A DNA stretch of 64,000 nt from Murinocardiopsis flavida (lineage in GTDB: Bacteria; Actinomycetota; Actinomycetes; Streptosporangiales; Streptosporangiaceae), in contig NZ_PYGA01000007.1 in assembly GCF_003014485.1 (NCBI RefSeq), positions 1 through 64,000 of the forward strand, in the 5' to 3' direction. How positions within the stretch are numbered: the first letter of the stretch is position 1; every line of letters starts with the position of its first letter. The position numbers were made by a program, and so were the translations under genes. This document shows, piece by piece, positions 21,487-30,859 of the stretch. Below the pieces are notes generated by a model. It made no database searches, was not told the origin of the DNA, and saw only the letters and a list, made by a program, of their open reading frames with translations.

Positions 21487-22017
21487 TTAGCGCGCCGCCG
21501 CACCCCGCTCGGCGTCGGCGCTGGCCCGCGCCTCGTCGCGGAGCAGCCGCGCGGCGTCGGCGAAGGCGCGCAGGCCGTCGTCGCCCAGCGGCGCCAGGAC
21601 GTGCTCGCGCAGCAGGGCGACGTGCTTGGCGCGGGCCTGCTCGGCGAGCGCGATGCCGTCGTCGGTCAGCGCGGCGTAGGTGACCCGGCGGTCCTCGGGG
21701 CAGTGCTCGCGGCGGAGGTAGCCGCGGTGCTCCAGGCGGTCGGCGAGCTTGGTGAACCCGCCGCTGCTGAGGGAGACCTCGCGCGCCAGGCGGCTCATTG
21801 GCAGCCGGTGCTCGGGCGAGCGCTGCAAGCGGATCAGCACCTCGAACCAGGGGCCGGACATGTCCTTGCCGCAGGGGTCGATGCCGCGCAGCAGCAGCGG
21901 CTCGGTGTCGCGCAGCGCCTCGTGCAGCAGCCCCCATGCCGTGATGAGTTCGTCGTCGGTCGGCGCCCGCACTGGTTTACCCACCTCTCGCTCCACCTCC
22001 CCGTCCGGACGCGGCAC
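21487..22017 (-). CDS. MarR-family transcriptional regulator
   Basis: A 176-residue MarR-type winged-helix protein. The recognition helix region is MSRLAREVSLSSGGFTKLAD, followed by the wing REHCPEDRRVTYAALT, the standard MarR DRR pattern. The start is uncertain: GTG at 22017 gives the longest product, while GTGs at 21984 and 21972 have better ribosome-binding context and still precede the domain. It lies between the oxidoreductase and aminotransferase genes. Its own promoter contains a palindrome between -35 and -10, suggesting autoregulation. Confidence 0.88.
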   Translation of the reverse strand: MPRPDGEVEREVGKPVRAPTDDELITAWGLLHEALRDTEPLLLRGIDPCGKDMSGPWFEVLIRLQRSPEHRLPMSRLAREVSLSSGGFTKLADRLEHRGYLRREHCPEDRRVTYAALTDDGIALAEQARAKHVALLREHVLAPLGDDGLRAFADAARLLRDEARASADAERGAAAR

Positions 22018-22050
22018 GGGCCTGGGGGCGACCGGCGCCGGTCACCAGCC

Positions 22051-22079
22051 ATCCTAACAGGAAATATCTTTCCAGTTAA
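22051..22079 (-). promoter_or_regulatory. MarR gene promoter with an embedded palindromic operator
   Basis: TTAACT (complement of 22074-22079) and TAGGAT (complement of 22051-22056) form a promoter with 17-bp spacing. The whole spacer contains GGAAATATCTTTCC (22060-22073), a 5-4-5 inverted repeat. A protein bound there would sit exactly between the two sigma contacts, a classical MarR repression layout. Confidence 0.65.
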
Positions 22080-22180
22080 CTAAATGGGAACTCGGGGGGC
22101 ACCCGCGGCACCGCCGCCCGCGGCGGCACGATCGGGGTGCGGCCCGGCCGCACCCCGATCGACGACACACCCCGCGGCGG

Positions 22181-23491
22181 CTACGCCGAGTGGCGGTCCG
22201 CCACGGCGTCGAGCCCGTAGCGGAGCGTGGAGACCAGGTGGTCGATCTGCTCCCAGGTGGTGATCAGCGGAGGCGAGACGAGCAGCCCGGTCGGCACCGC
22301 CCGCAGGACCACGCCCCGCGCCCTGCACTCGGTGAACACCTCGGCGGAGGTGATGCCCGATGCGAGCGCCTCAGGCGTGAACTCCACCGCGGCCATGACA
22401 CCCGTCCCCGAGCGCACCTCGCGCACGAGCGGGTGGTCCGCCAGCGGGCGCAGCGCGTAGTCGAGCCACGCCTCCACCTCCAGCGCGACGGTGAACAGGT
22501 CCTCGCGCTCCAGGATGTCGAGGTTGGCCAGCGCCGCGGCGCACGCCGTGGGGTGCCCCGCATAGGTGGTCCCGTGGTGCAGCGGGTTGCCGGGCTCGTT
22601 CCAGAACGGCTCGGCGATCTCACCGCTCACGACGATGCCGCCGAGCGGCAGGTAGCCGCTGCTCACACCCTTGGCGAAGACGATCATGTCGGGGGTGACG
22701 CCGAACCGCTCGATCCCGAACCAGTTGCCCAGCCGCCCGAACGCGCAGATGACGCTGTCGACGATGAACAGGATCCCGTACTGCTTGCACAGCTCGGAGA
22801 CCCCGGCGAAGTAGCCGTCGACCGGCGCGTGGACCCCGCCGGAGCCGATGACGGGCTCGGCGAAGAACGCCGCGACGTTCTCGGGGCCGATCCGCAGGAT
22901 CTCGGCCTCCAGCGCCTCCAGCGAGTCGTGCGGCACCACCGAGGTGTCGGCGAGCAGGGGCCCGTACCCGGCCTGGAACCGCTCCATGCCGATGAGGCTG
23001 GTGCCGATGCCGTTGAGCCCGTGGTACCCGCCGGTGCGGGTGATGAAGTGCACCTTCTCCGGGCGGCCCCGGACCGACCAGTACTGGCGGGCGATCTTCG
23101 CCGCGCTGTCGATGGACTCGCCGCCGCCGCACGTGAGGACGACCCGCGCGTCGGCGACCGGCGCGTGCGCCCCGATGCGCTCGCTCAGCGCGAGCGCCGG
23201 CACGTTGGCGAAGTCGCCATAGGTCGCGAACGCGTCGAGGCTGGTCATCTGCTTGTAGACGGCCTCAGCGATCTCGACGCGCCCGTGCCCGACATTGCAG
23301 TACCAGAGGCTCGACGTGCCGTCGAGGAAGCGGTCGCCCGCTTCGTCCCACAGCCACGCGCCCTCGGCGCGGGCCACCACGAACTTCGGTCCTTTGGAGA
23401 CCACGTTCATATCGGAGAACGTGTGCCAGTAACGACTCGGCTCAAGAGCCTTCGGCTGGTTTTGGGCATACGAAACCACTGTTTCGGTCAA
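22181..23491 (-). CDS. class-III PLP-dependent aminotransferase
   Basis: A 436-residue omega-type transaminase. Marks: SSLWYCNVGHGR near the N-terminus, the CGGGESIDSAAKIAR PLP-phosphate region, and FIVDSVICAFGRLGNWFG, which holds the Asp contacting the PLP ring (DSV in place of the common DEV). The Schiff-base Lys is in VFAKGVSSGYLPLGG and the second-subunit Thr in HHGTTYAGHP. I chose a TTG start at 23491 because GGAGG lies seven bases upstream; a GTG at 23530 has no such site. The family uses amines such as GABA, putrescine or beta-alanine with pyruvate, fitting the adjacent oxidase; the true substrate is unknown. Confidence 0.85.
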   Translation of the reverse strand: MTETVVSYAQNQPKALEPSRYWHTFSDMNVVSKGPKFVVARAEGAWLWDEAGDRFLDGTSSLWYCNVGHGRVEIAEAVYKQMTSLDAFATYGDFANVPALALSERIGAHAPVADARVVLTCGGGESIDSAAKIARQYWSVRGRPEKVHFITRTGGYHGLNGIGTSLIGMERFQAGYGPLLADTSVVPHDSLEALEAEILRIGPENVAAFFAEPVIGSGGVHAPVDGYFAGVSELCKQYGILFIVDSVICAFGRLGNWFGIERFGVTPDMIVFAKGVSSGYLPLGGIVVSGEIAEPFWNEPGNPLHHGTTYAGHPTACAAALANLDILEREDLFTVALEVEAWLDYALRPLADHPLVREVRSGTGVMAAVEFTPEALASGITSAEVFTECRARGVVLRAVPTGLLVSPPLITTWEQIDHLVSTLRYGLDAVADRHSA

Positions 23492-23598
23492 TTGACGACC
23501 TCCGAGCTGGGATGTGCGTGTGATCCGCACAAGTAAACGCCGAATGAAACAGCTGTTCCGCGAAGGTGCTCATAGCCCTGATCGCGGCAGATGCCTGC

Positions 23599-23628
23599 AC
23601 ACTAAATTCTCGACCCGCCCCCGTACAA
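23599..23628 (-). promoter_or_regulatory. probable aminotransferase promoter
   Basis: TTGTAC (complement of 23623-23628) and TAGTGT (complement of 23599-23604) are separated by 18 bp on the minus strand, about 108 bp before the TTG start. No clear operator like that of the neighbouring MarR gene is visible in it. Confidence 0.5.
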
Positions 23629-23764
23629 GAGCCGAAACGAGAAATAGTTCCCCGGTTAACACGAAGCATTCGCGCTACCCAGGGAGCGCATCCCCAAAAC
23701 ACCCCCTGACGTGCGAAAACACTGCCCAAAGAAAAATATGATCAGGGTGTTTCGGGGCAACACG

Positions 23765-23796
23765 CGGGGGGCCCGCCCCCAAGGACGGACCCCCCG
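23765..23796 (-). terminator. terminator hairpin after pheT
   Basis: An 11-bp GC stem (23765-23775 with 23786-23796, one wobble) begins about 30 nt after the pheT stop. Only a short, interrupted T-containing stretch follows. Confidence 0.6.
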
Positions 23797-23825
23797 TAAA
23801 CCGCCGCAGCGGTCCGAAACGACGC

Positions 23826-26321
23826 TCAGCCGCGCAGCCGCGCTCCCGTCAGCTCCCCCGCACTCGCCACAGCGGCGTCGCGCGCCGCGGTGGCCTCCTC
23901 GGCCGTGAGCGTGCGGTCGCCCGCGCGCAGGCGCAGCGTGTACGCGAGCGACTTGCGGCCCTCGCCGACCTGCGCGCCCGTGTAGACGTCGAACAGCCGC
24001 ACCGCCTCCAGCAGCTCCCCCGCGCCGCTGCGCAGGGCCGCCTCGACCGCACCGGCGGGGACGGACTCCTCGACCACCAGTGCGACGTCCTGGGTCGCCA
24101 CCGGATAGGTGGAGATGAACGGGGCGTCCGCCGGGGCGATGGCGGCCTCGATGAGGTCGAGCCCCACCTCCATGGCCACACTGCGCTCCGGCAGCCCGTA
24201 CGCCTTGACCACGCGCGGGTGCAGCTCCCCCGCATGGCCCACGACGACCTCGCCGTCCGGGCCCGGCACCGAAAGGGCCGCGCACCGGCCCGGGTGCCAC
24301 GGTACGGCCTGCGCCTGGGCGACCCGCAGCGCCACCCCGGCGGCCCGAGCCACCTCGTGCGCCGCCTCCACGGCGTCGGCCCAGTTCGCCTGCCTGCCGC
24401 CGCCCCACCAGCCGGCGGGTTCGCGGTCGCCGGCCAGCACGGCGCCCACCCGGTAGGGCTGGTCGGGGATCGCGGCGGCCAGCGCGGTCAGCTCATCGGC
24501 GCCGGGAGCGCGGTCGACGGCCGGGGCGGGGGCCCGCGCCGGCGCCCCGTCGCGCGGGAGGTAGACCAGGCCCGCCTCGAACAGCGACACCGACGTGCTG
24601 CCGCGCCCCGCGTTGCGCGCCAGCGTCTTGAGCAGCCCCGGCAGCAGTGTGGTGCGCAGCAGCGGCTCGCCGTCGCTCATGGGGTTCGCCAGCGCCAGGC
24701 TCGCCCGGCGCGGGTCGTCCTCGGGCAGGTGCAGGCCGTCGAGGTCGCGCTCCCCGACGAACGGGAAGGACAGCACCTCGGAGTAGCCGGCCCCCGCCAG
24801 CCCGCGGCCGACCGCGCGGCGCAGCCGCTGGGTCCGGGTCAGCCCGCGCCCGGCGGGTGCGCGCGGCGGAATCGCCGGGATGTTCTCGTACCCCTCGAAC
24901 CGGATGACCTCTTCGGCGAGGTCGTTGGGGTCGCTGATGTCGGTCCGCCACGGCGGCGGCACGACGCTGAGCACACCGGGCAGCTCCTCGACCGTGCAGC
25001 CGATGGCGCGCAGCCAGGTCGACGAGGTCCCCGCCGGGTAGTCGACCCCGGCGACCTTCGCCGCGTGGTCCTCGGCGACCACGATCGGCGGCGGTGCCAG
25101 CACCTCGGGGTCGACGTCGGTGAGTCCGCCCATGCGCCCGCCGCCCAGGAGCAGCAGCAGCTCGACCGCCCGCGCCGACGCGTACGGCGGCAACCGGCGG
25201 TCGACGCCCCGCTCGAAGCGGCGCGACGCCTCCGAATGCAGGTTGTGCCGGCGGCTCATCCGCGCGGTCCCGCTCTCGGAGAAGTGCGCGGCCTCCACCA
25301 CGAGGTCGGTCGACGCGTCGTCGATCTCGCTGTTGAGGCCGCCCATGGTCCCCGCCATGGAGATGGGGCCCGAATCGTCGGTGATGAGGATGTCGTCGGG
25401 GTCGAGCGCGCGGTCGACGTGGTCGAGGGTCTCCAGCCGCTCGCCGGCGCGGGCCCGGCGCACCACGATCCCGCCGCTCAGCTTCGCCCGGTCGAACGCG
25501 TGCAGGGGCTGCCCGGTCTCCCACATGACGTAGTTGGTGACGTCGACGGCCAGCGACACGGACCGCATGCCGGCCAGGGCGAGCCGGCGCTTCATCCACA
25601 ACGGGGTCGGCGCATCGGTGTCGAACCCGCTGATGTCGCGCAGGACGAAGCGGTCGCAGGCGTCGAGGTCGGCGATCGCGGCCGGATAGCCCTCCCCCTC
25701 GGTGGCGGGCGGCTTCACCTCGGCGGGGTCGGTGAACGCCGCCCCGTACAGGACGGCGGCGTCGCGGGCCACGCCCCGCATGGACAGCGCGTAGCCGCGG
25801 TCGGGGGTGACCGCGATGTCGAGCACGTCGTCGCGCAGGCCGAGCAGGTCGAACGCGTCGGTGCCGGGGTCGGCGAAGCCCTCGGGCAGCACGACGATGC
25901 CGGCGTGGTCCTCCCAGAGGCCCAGCTCGGTGGCGGAGCAGATCATGCCCTCGGACAGCCGCCCGTAGGTCTGCCGCGACCCGATCGCGAACCCGCCGGC
26001 GAGCACCGCGCCCGGCAGCGACACCACGACGAGGTCGCCGACGGCGAAGTTGACGGCGCCGCAGATGATGTTCTGCCGCTCACCGCTGCCGTTGGCGGTG
26101 CCGACGTCGACCTGGCAGTAGCGGATGGGCTTCTTGAAGCCGGTCAGCTCCTCGATGGCGGCGACGCGGCCCACCACGATCGGCCCGGCGAGCTCGGCGC
26201 CGACCTCGTCGACGGTCTCGACCTCCAGGCCGACCGAGATGAGCTTCGCGGCGAGGCCGCGGGGGGTCACGTCGGCCGGCAGGTCGACGTACTCGCGGAG
26301 CCAGGAAACGGGGACGCGCAT
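23826..26321 (-). CDS. pheT: phenylalanyl-tRNA synthetase beta subunit
   Basis: An 831-residue beta subunit of the heterotetrameric PheRS. It starts [14 protein letters not shown]. It has the EMAP-like tRNA-binding domain ([20 protein letters not shown]), the B3/4 editing domain ([20 protein letters not shown]) and the B5 domain. A class-II-like core follows, and the C-terminal ferredoxin-fold anticodon-binding domain contains [16 protein letters not shown] and SLAYTLRLR. Full family length. Its ATG shares one base with the pheS stop (TGATG), so the two subunits are translationally coupled. Confidence 0.97.
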   Translation of the reverse strand: MRVPVSWLREYVDLPADVTPRGLAAKLISVGLEVETVDEVGAELAGPIVVGRVAAIEELTGFKKPIRYCQVDVGTANGSGERQNIICGAVNFAVGDLVVVSLPGAVLAGGFAIGSRQTYGRLSEGMICSATELGLWEDHAGIVVLPEGFADPGTDAFDLLGLRDDVLDIAVTPDRGYALSMRGVARDAAVLYGAAFTDPAEVKPPATEGEGYPAAIADLDACDRFVLRDISGFDTDAPTPLWMKRRLALAGMRSVSLAVDVTNYVMWETGQPLHAFDRAKLSGGIVVRRARAGERLETLDHVDRALDPDDILITDDSGPISMAGTMGGLNSEIDDASTDLVVEAAHFSESGTARMSRRHNLHSEASRRFERGVDRRLPPYASARAVELLLLLGGGRMGGLTDVDPEVLAPPPIVVAEDHAAKVAGVDYPAGTSSTWLRAIGCTVEELPGVLSVVPPPWRTDISDPNDLAEEVIRFEGYENIPAIPPRAPAGRGLTRTQRLRRAVGRGLAGAGYSEVLSFPFVGERDLDGLHLPEDDPRRASLALANPMSDGEPLLRTTLLPGLLKTLARNAGRGSTSVSLFEAGLVYLPRDGAPARAPAPAVDRAPGADELTALAAAIPDQPYRVGAVLAGDREPAGWWGGGRQANWADAVEAAHEVARAAGVALRVAQAQAVPWHPGRCAALSVPGPDGEVVVGHAGELHPRVVKAYGLPERSVAMEVGLDLIEAAIAPADAPFISTYPVATQDVALVVEESVPAGAVEAALRSGAGELLEAVRLFDVYTGAQVGEGRKSLAYTLRLRAGDRTLTAEEATAARDAAVASAGELTGARLRG

Positions 26322-27439
26322 CAGATCTCACTCCCGAACGCCGCGGTGAAGCGGACATCGCCCTCGACCATGTCGTGCATGTCGCGCACGCCGTGCGCGA
26401 ACATCAGGGTCCGTTCGACACCGAGCCCGAACGCCCAGCCGCTGTACCGGCCGGTGTCGACACCGGCGGCCGTGAGGACCTTCGGGTTCACGACGCCGCA
26501 GCCGCCGATCTCGATCCAGCCCTCGCTGGAGCAGGTGCGGCACGGGCGGTCGGGGTCGCCCACCGAGGCGCCGCGGCACGCGAAGCACTCCATGTCGACC
26601 TCGGCGGACGGCTCGGTGAACGGGAAGTAGGACGGCCGGAACCGGGTCTTGAGCCTCTCGCCGAACATGCCGAGCACGAACGCGTCGATCGCGCCGCGCA
26701 GGTGCCCCAGTGTGATGCCCTCGTCGACGACCAAGCCCTCGACCTGGTGGAAGACCGGGCTGTGGGTGGCGTCGAGCTCGTCGGTGCGGAACGTCTTCCC
26801 CGGGCTGATCACATAGACCGGCAGCTCGCGGTCGAGCAGCGCCCGCACCTGCACCGGCGAGGTGTGGGTGCGCATGACGAGGCCGGACTCGGCGCCGTCG
26901 GCCCCGGCGACGAAGAAGGTGTCCTGCATGGAGCGGGCGGGGTGGTCGGGCAGGAAGTTCAGGGCGTCGAAGTTGTACCACTCGGCCTCGACCTCGGGGC
27001 CTTCGGCGACCTCGAAGCCCATGGCGACGAAGATGTCGGCCATGCGCTCGGCGACCGTGGTGATGGGGTGGCGCGCGCCCCGCTGGCCGCGGTCCCACGG
27101 CAGGGTGACGTCGACCGCCTCCTCGACCAGCACGCGGGCGTCGCGCTCGGCCTCCAGTTCCGCCTGCCGGGCCTGCACCGCCTCCGACACCTCGCGGCGG
27201 GCGCCGCCGACCCGCCGGCCGGCGTCGGACTTCGCGGCGGGCGGGAGCGCGCCGATCTCGCGGTTGGCCAGGGCGAGCGGGGACCGGTCGCCGACGTGCG
27301 CGACCCGGACCGCTTTCAGCGCGTCGAGGTCGGCGGCGCCGGCGATGGCGGCGAGCGCGTCGTCGCGCATGCGGGCGACCGCGTCGGGGTGCAGCGAAGC
27401 GACCTCGACCGGATCGTATGAGTTGTTGGGTGCAGACAT
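26321..27439 (-). CDS. pheS: phenylalanyl-tRNA synthetase alpha subunit
   Basis: The 372-residue catalytic alpha subunit. An N-terminal coiled coil (roughly residues 20-100) precedes the class-II core with [13 protein letters not shown], the motif-2 segment [12 protein letters not shown] and motif 3 [13 protein letters not shown]. The four-Cys segment FACRGASVG...CRTC could bind zinc; this extra piece is common in bacterial PheS. Upstream (27440-27597) two GC-rich hairpins occur, but no U tract or Phe-rich leader peptide could be supported. It is probably transcribed from its own promoter and by read-through from the kinase gene. Confidence 0.97.
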   Translation of the reverse strand: MSAPNNSYDPVEVASLHPDAVARMRDDALAAIAGAADLDALKAVRVAHVGDRSPLALANREIGALPPAAKSDAGRRVGGARREVSEAVQARQAELEAERDARVLVEEAVDVTLPWDRGQRGARHPITTVAERMADIFVAMGFEVAEGPEVEAEWYNFDALNFLPDHPARSMQDTFFVAGADGAESGLVMRTHTSPVQVRALLDRELPVYVISPGKTFRTDELDATHSPVFHQVEGLVVDEGITLGHLRGAIDAFVLGMFGERLKTRFRPSYFPFTEPSAEVDMECFACRGASVGDPDRPCRTCSSEGWIEIGGCGVVNPKVLTAAGVDTGRYSGWAFGLGVERTLMFAHGVRDMHDMVEGDVRFTAAFGSEI

Positions 27440-27597
27440 GTTCAATCGCCTCGCCGCCCGCACGTGAAGAGCGGGCGGTGCGTCACGGTCCGCGGCGCGC
27501 GAACGCCGCGGAGCCAAGCCGACAAGAAGGAAAAGCTCGTTGCGGTGGTGGAGCGCCCGCCGCTCCCAGCCGGATCGTCGGAGGAGTGGGGTCCTCG

Positions 27598-28722
27598 CTA
27601 GACGAACTCGGGGGTGCCGACGGGCACGGTAAATCGGAACTCCGCGCCGCCGCTGGGCGCGTGGCCGACCGTGATCTTGCCGCCATGCCCCTCGACCAGG
27701 CCCTTGACGATGAACAGCCCCAGGCCGGTCCCGCTGCGGCGCTTGCCGCTCCAGAACTGGCGGAACACGCGCGGCACGGCCTCGGGCGCGATGCCCTCGC
27801 CTTCGTCGCGCACCGACACGGCTGCTCCCCCTTCGTGCGGCTCGATCACAATGGTGACAGTACCAGCGCCGTGCCGCATCGCGTTTTCGAGGAGGTTCGC
27901 GAGGATCTGGTCGATCTTGTCGGCGTCGAGCCAGGTCTCCGGCAGCGGGCGGTGCACCTCCAGGCGGAACCGGTCCTCGGGGTCGCCGGAGGCGACCCGC
28001 CCGGCGATGATCTTGCGAGCGCGTTCGGGCAGGTCGACGAGTTGGCGGCGGATCTCCAACCGGCCGGCCTCGATGCGCGACACGTCGAGCAGTTCGGCGA
28101 TGAGCCGGGTGACGCGGTCGGCGTCGACGTTGACCGTCTCCAGCATCATCAGCTTCTGGTTCTCGGTGAGGCGGTCCCACTTGGCCAGCAGCGTGGCGGT
28201 GAACCCCTTGACGCTGGTCAGCGGCGAGCGGAGCTCATGGGCGACGGTCGACACCAGGTCGGCGCGGTTGCGCTCGCCGCGCGCCCGGCGGCGGGCGTCG
28301 CGGAGGGTGACCACCAGGCGTTCGAGGCTGCCGTTGGGCGCGCCCCTGAGGTAGCGGGCCGACATCAGGACCTCGCGGCCATCGGCGAGGAGCAGCGGGC
28401 GCTCGGGCTGGCGGGTGCGGATGCGCAGCCCGCCGTAGGGGTCGGTGCACTTCCACCAGTCGCGGCCGTCGAGGTCGTGCAGCGGCAGGACGTCGCGGAA
28501 GTCACGGCCCAGCGCGGCCTCCTCCGGGATGCGCAGCAGCCGGGAGCCCACCTTGTTGAGCGTGACGACCCGGCAGGAGCGGTCGGCGATCAGCACTCCG
28601 TCGGGGATGTCCTCGGCCGACAGCGATGCGGGTGGCGCCGGCACACGGTGCACCGGCCGGGCGGCACGCGGCGGATCGTCGGTTCCCATGCCTGCGCCAT
28701 TGCCCGACTGGTCGCTGCTCAC
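27598..28722 (-). CDS. PAS-containing sensor histidine kinase
   Basis: A 374-residue soluble-looking sensor kinase without transmembrane segments. An N-terminal PAS domain (about residues 35-140; DGVLIADRSCRVVTLN) is followed by HisKA with the H-box VSTVAHELRSPLTSVKG. The ATPase has LLENAMRHGAGT (N box), DEGEGIAPEAV (G1) and GTGLGLFIV (G2), all catalytic parts intact. The GTG at 28722 follows GGGGAGG. No response-regulator gene is adjacent, so it is an orphan. The position between an RNA methyltransferase and pheS is conserved in related actinobacteria, as I recall from Streptomyces. Confidence 0.9.
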   Translation of the reverse strand: MSSDQSGNGAGMGTDDPPRAARPVHRVPAPPASLSAEDIPDGVLIADRSCRVVTLNKVGSRLLRIPEEAALGRDFRDVLPLHDLDGRDWWKCTDPYGGLRIRTRQPERPLLLADGREVLMSARYLRGAPNGSLERLVVTLRDARRRARGERNRADLVSTVAHELRSPLTSVKGFTATLLAKWDRLTENQKLMMLETVNVDADRVTRLIAELLDVSRIEAGRLEIRRQLVDLPERARKIIAGRVASGDPEDRFRLEVHRPLPETWLDADKIDQILANLLENAMRHGAGTVTIVIEPHEGGAAVSVRDEGEGIAPEAVPRVFRQFWSGKRRSGTGLGLFIVKGLVEGHGGKITVGHAPSGGAEFRFTVPVGTPEFV

Positions 28723-29153
28723 GACCGCCTCCCCGCCCTCAACTCGACCATCAGCGCTGCCGGAATGCCGGACCCGTGGAAGCCACCGGTGCAGCGCCGA
28801 CCGGCGCTCCCCTCCGCCGGCGCTACCGAAGTGGTCAGTACCCGCGACTCCGTTCGACTACGCGTGGGAAGACGCCTCTGCGGCGGCCGGATGCGCGACA
28901 GGCATGATCCTGCGCACCGGCGCCGTACGAAGCTTGCAGCGTATCGGCAACAGAGGGTAGGCGGGCAAGTCACAGCCGGGACGGCGCACCGCCGAAATGG
29001 GCGCCAACGCGGCGTTTGCGCCGCCCGAACGGCCCGAACGGCCCCTCCGACCAGCACGCGGACCAACCGGCCCGCGCCTACCCGCATTACGGGTAGGCGG
29101 GTGTGTGACGCATAGCATTCCGGCCGATCGGGAGCCGCGCGCACCGGCAGCGG
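28723..29153. other. 431-bp intergenic region with a 10-bp palindrome and a repeated GGGTAGGCGGG motif
   Basis: No gene is supported. A perfect 10-bp inverted repeat with 5-nt loop lies at 29075-29099 and may be the terminator after the RNA methyltransferase or an operator. The undecamer GGGTAGGCGGG within it recurs near 28955, about 135 bp away. The kinase promoter must lie on the left side; no strong hexamers were found. Confidence 0.45.
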
Positions 29154-29975
29154 TCAGCGCACCGGTGCCGACCGCTGGCAGCGGGCGGTGGTGTACAGGC
29201 ACACCGCCGCGGCGGTCGCGAGGTTGAGGCTCTCGGCACCGCCGTAGATGGGGACGCTCACGGCGCCGTCGGTCAGCGCGACGGTCTCCTCGGGCAGGCC
29301 CCACGCCTCGTTGCCGAACACCCAGGCGACCCCGTCGTCGAGGGTGCCGGAGTCGGCCGCGGTGTCGAGGTCGGCGGGCCCGCCGCCGTCGGCGGCGAGG
29401 ATCCGCATGCCGTCGTCGCGCAAGTGGGCGACGACGTCGCCGATGCGCGGGCCGACCACGATCGGCAGGTGGAACAGGCTCCCGGCGGACGCGCGCACGC
29501 ACTTGCCGTTGTACGGGTCGACCGAGGCGTCGGTGAACACCACGAGGTCGGCGCCCGCTGCGTCGGCGGTGCGCAGCACGGTCCCGGCGTTGCCGGGATC
29601 GCGCACGTGCGACAGCACCGCCGCCAACCGGGCGCCGCGGACGCTTTCGAGCGGCACGTCCACGAACTCGCAGACGGCGAGGATGCCCTGCGGGGTGACC
29701 GTCTGGGCGAGCTCCGTCATGACACCGAGGGTGACCGGCTGCACCGGGAGCCCCGCGGTGTACGCGGCGTCCACGAGGTCGCCGTGCCGCTGGATCGCGT
29801 CGGAGGTCGCGAAGAGCTCCTTCGCGACGCCGTCGGTGGCCAGCGCCTCGCGGACGGCCTGCGGGCCCTCGGCGAGGAAGCGCCTCTCACGCTGCCGGAA
29901 CGCGCGTTTGGCGAGCCGACGAGCCGCCTTGATCCGAGGTGAGTGGATACCGGTGAACTCGTGGCCCGCCATCAT
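29154..29975 (-). CDS. SpoU/TrmH-family RNA 2'-O-methyltransferase
   Basis: A 273-residue SPOUT methyltransferase that methylates ribose 2'-OH in rRNA or tRNA using S-adenosylmethionine. The N-terminal substrate-binding part has FLAEGPQAVREAL. The C-terminal knotted domain has motif 1 LSHVRDPGNAGTVLRTADA, motif 2 VFGNEAWGLPEE and motif 3 IPIYGGAESLNLATAAAV-type sequence, all with the invariant residues. It lies 12 bp after rplT on the same strand, a conserved actinobacterial order. The target nucleotide cannot be told from the sequence. Confidence 0.9.
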   Translation of the reverse strand: MMAGHEFTGIHSPRIKAARRLAKRAFRQRERRFLAEGPQAVREALATDGVAKELFATSDAIQRHGDLVDAAYTAGLPVQPVTLGVMTELAQTVTPQGILAVCEFVDVPLESVRGARLAAVLSHVRDPGNAGTVLRTADAAGADLVVFTDASVDPYNGKCVRASAGSLFHLPIVVGPRIGDVVAHLRDDGMRILAADGGGPADLDTAADSGTLDDGVAWVFGNEAWGLPEETVALTDGAVSVPIYGGAESLNLATAAAVCLYTTARCQRSAPVR

Positions 29976-29987
29976 CGACGACCGGTG

Positions 29988-30365
29988 TCAGGCCGCGGTC
30001 TGCGCGGGAGCCGGGATGTTCTGCTTCGCCACGTGCACGAGGGACGCGAACGCCGCGGCGTCGGTCACCGCGAGGTCGGCCAGCATCCGGCGGTCGACCT
30101 CGATCCCGGCGGCCTTGAGGCCCTGCATGAACCGGTTGTAGGTGAGGCCGTTGGCGCGGGACGCTGCGTTGATGCGCTGGATCCACAGGCGCCGGAACTG
30201 CCCCTTGCGGTCCTTGCGGTCCCGGTAGGAGTAGGTCATCGAGTGGAGCATCTGCTCCTTGGCCTTGCGGTACAGCCGCGAACGCTGGCCGCGGTAGCCC
30301 TTGGCGCGATCGAGAACGACCCGGCGCTTCTTCTTGGCGTTGAGAGCCCGCTTCACGCGTGCCAC
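29988..30365 (-). CDS. rplT: 50S ribosomal protein L20
   Basis: A 125-residue L20 with the basic N-terminal extension ([20 protein letters not shown]) that threads into 23S rRNA and a globular C-terminal domain. It starts with GTG at 30365 behind GGGAG. In other bacteria L20 binds mRNA structures near rpmI to repress rpmI-rplT translation, relevant to the palindrome at 30700-30723 upstream of rpmI. Confidence 0.97.
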   Translation of the reverse strand: MARVKRALNAKKKRRVVLDRAKGYRGQRSRLYRKAKEQMLHSMTYSYRDRKDRKGQFRRLWIQRINAASRANGLTYNRFMQGLKAAGIEVDRRMLADLAVTDAAAFASLVHVAKQNIPAPAQTAA

Positions 30366-30473
30366 TGGAACTCCCTGGTCTCATGTTTCCGGTCGGCGCG
30401 GGCGCGCGCCGCCGGACGGCCCGCGGGGATCGCCCGCGCGCCGGTTTCGGCAATGGTGCTGGGAACGGCTCGA

Positions 30474-30665
30474 TCAGCCGAGGAGCTTCTTGATCTTCCT
30501 GGTGTCAGCCGGGGCGAGCACGACCTCGTCGCTGAGGCGGCGCTTCCGCTTGCTCGGCTTGTGCTCAAGGATGTGGTTCTTGTTGGCACGGCGGCGCATG
30601 ATCTTGCCGGAGCCGGTGACCCGGAAGCGGTCCTTGGCTCCACTGTGCGTCTTGTTCTTCGGCAT
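30474..30665 (-). CDS. rpmI: 50S ribosomal protein L35
   Basis: A 63-residue L35: [19 protein letters not shown], a basic KHILE-like middle ([15 protein letters not shown]), and [10 protein letters not shown] at the end. The ATG at 30665 has AAGGAG upstream. It sits between infC and rplT as in most bacteria; the 194-bp infC-rpmI gap is longer than usual and holds a strong hairpin. Confidence 0.97.
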   Translation of the reverse strand: MPKNKTHSGAKDRFRVTGSGKIMRRRANKNHILEHKPSKRKRRLSDEVVLAPADTRKIKKLLG

Positions 30666-30699
30666 GTTCGCCGTCGTCTCCTTACAGCATTGGCTACAT

Positions 30700-30723
30700 G
30701 TGCCGCCGGTGCACCGGCGGCAC
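30700..30723 (-). promoter_or_regulatory. perfect 24-bp palindrome (RNA hairpin) upstream of rpmI
   Basis: The 12-bp arms at 30700-30711 and 30712-30723 are fully complementary, ending 34 nt before the rpmI ATG. Further imperfect GC-rich complementarity lies between it and infC. No T tract follows, so it is more likely a translational or processing element than a terminator. An L20-binding autoregulatory structure is the obvious hypothesis. Confidence 0.5.
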
Positions 30724-30859
30724 GGTCCGACGATCGCTTCGGTACCGCGACTCGATCTCGGGCCCCACGGCGAGGGCACCGGGTCCGGGCACGCGGGAGC
30801 AGGCACCGGGACCAGCAGGTCTCCGGCGGTGCTCCCGGTACCGGCGGACCGTCGAGCGG

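Larger units (their letters stand above)
23492..23825. other. 334-bp intergenic region: aminotransferase promoter and pheT terminator
   Basis: No gene is supported. The left part is AT-richer and carries the likely aminotransferase promoter; the right part carries the terminator of the pheS-pheT operon. Nothing else stands out. Confidence 0.5.

Noticed and set aside
27440-27597. Phe-rich leader peptide before pheS
   Set aside because: A few Phe codons occur near 27530 but there is no start codon, ribosome site or U-tract terminator.
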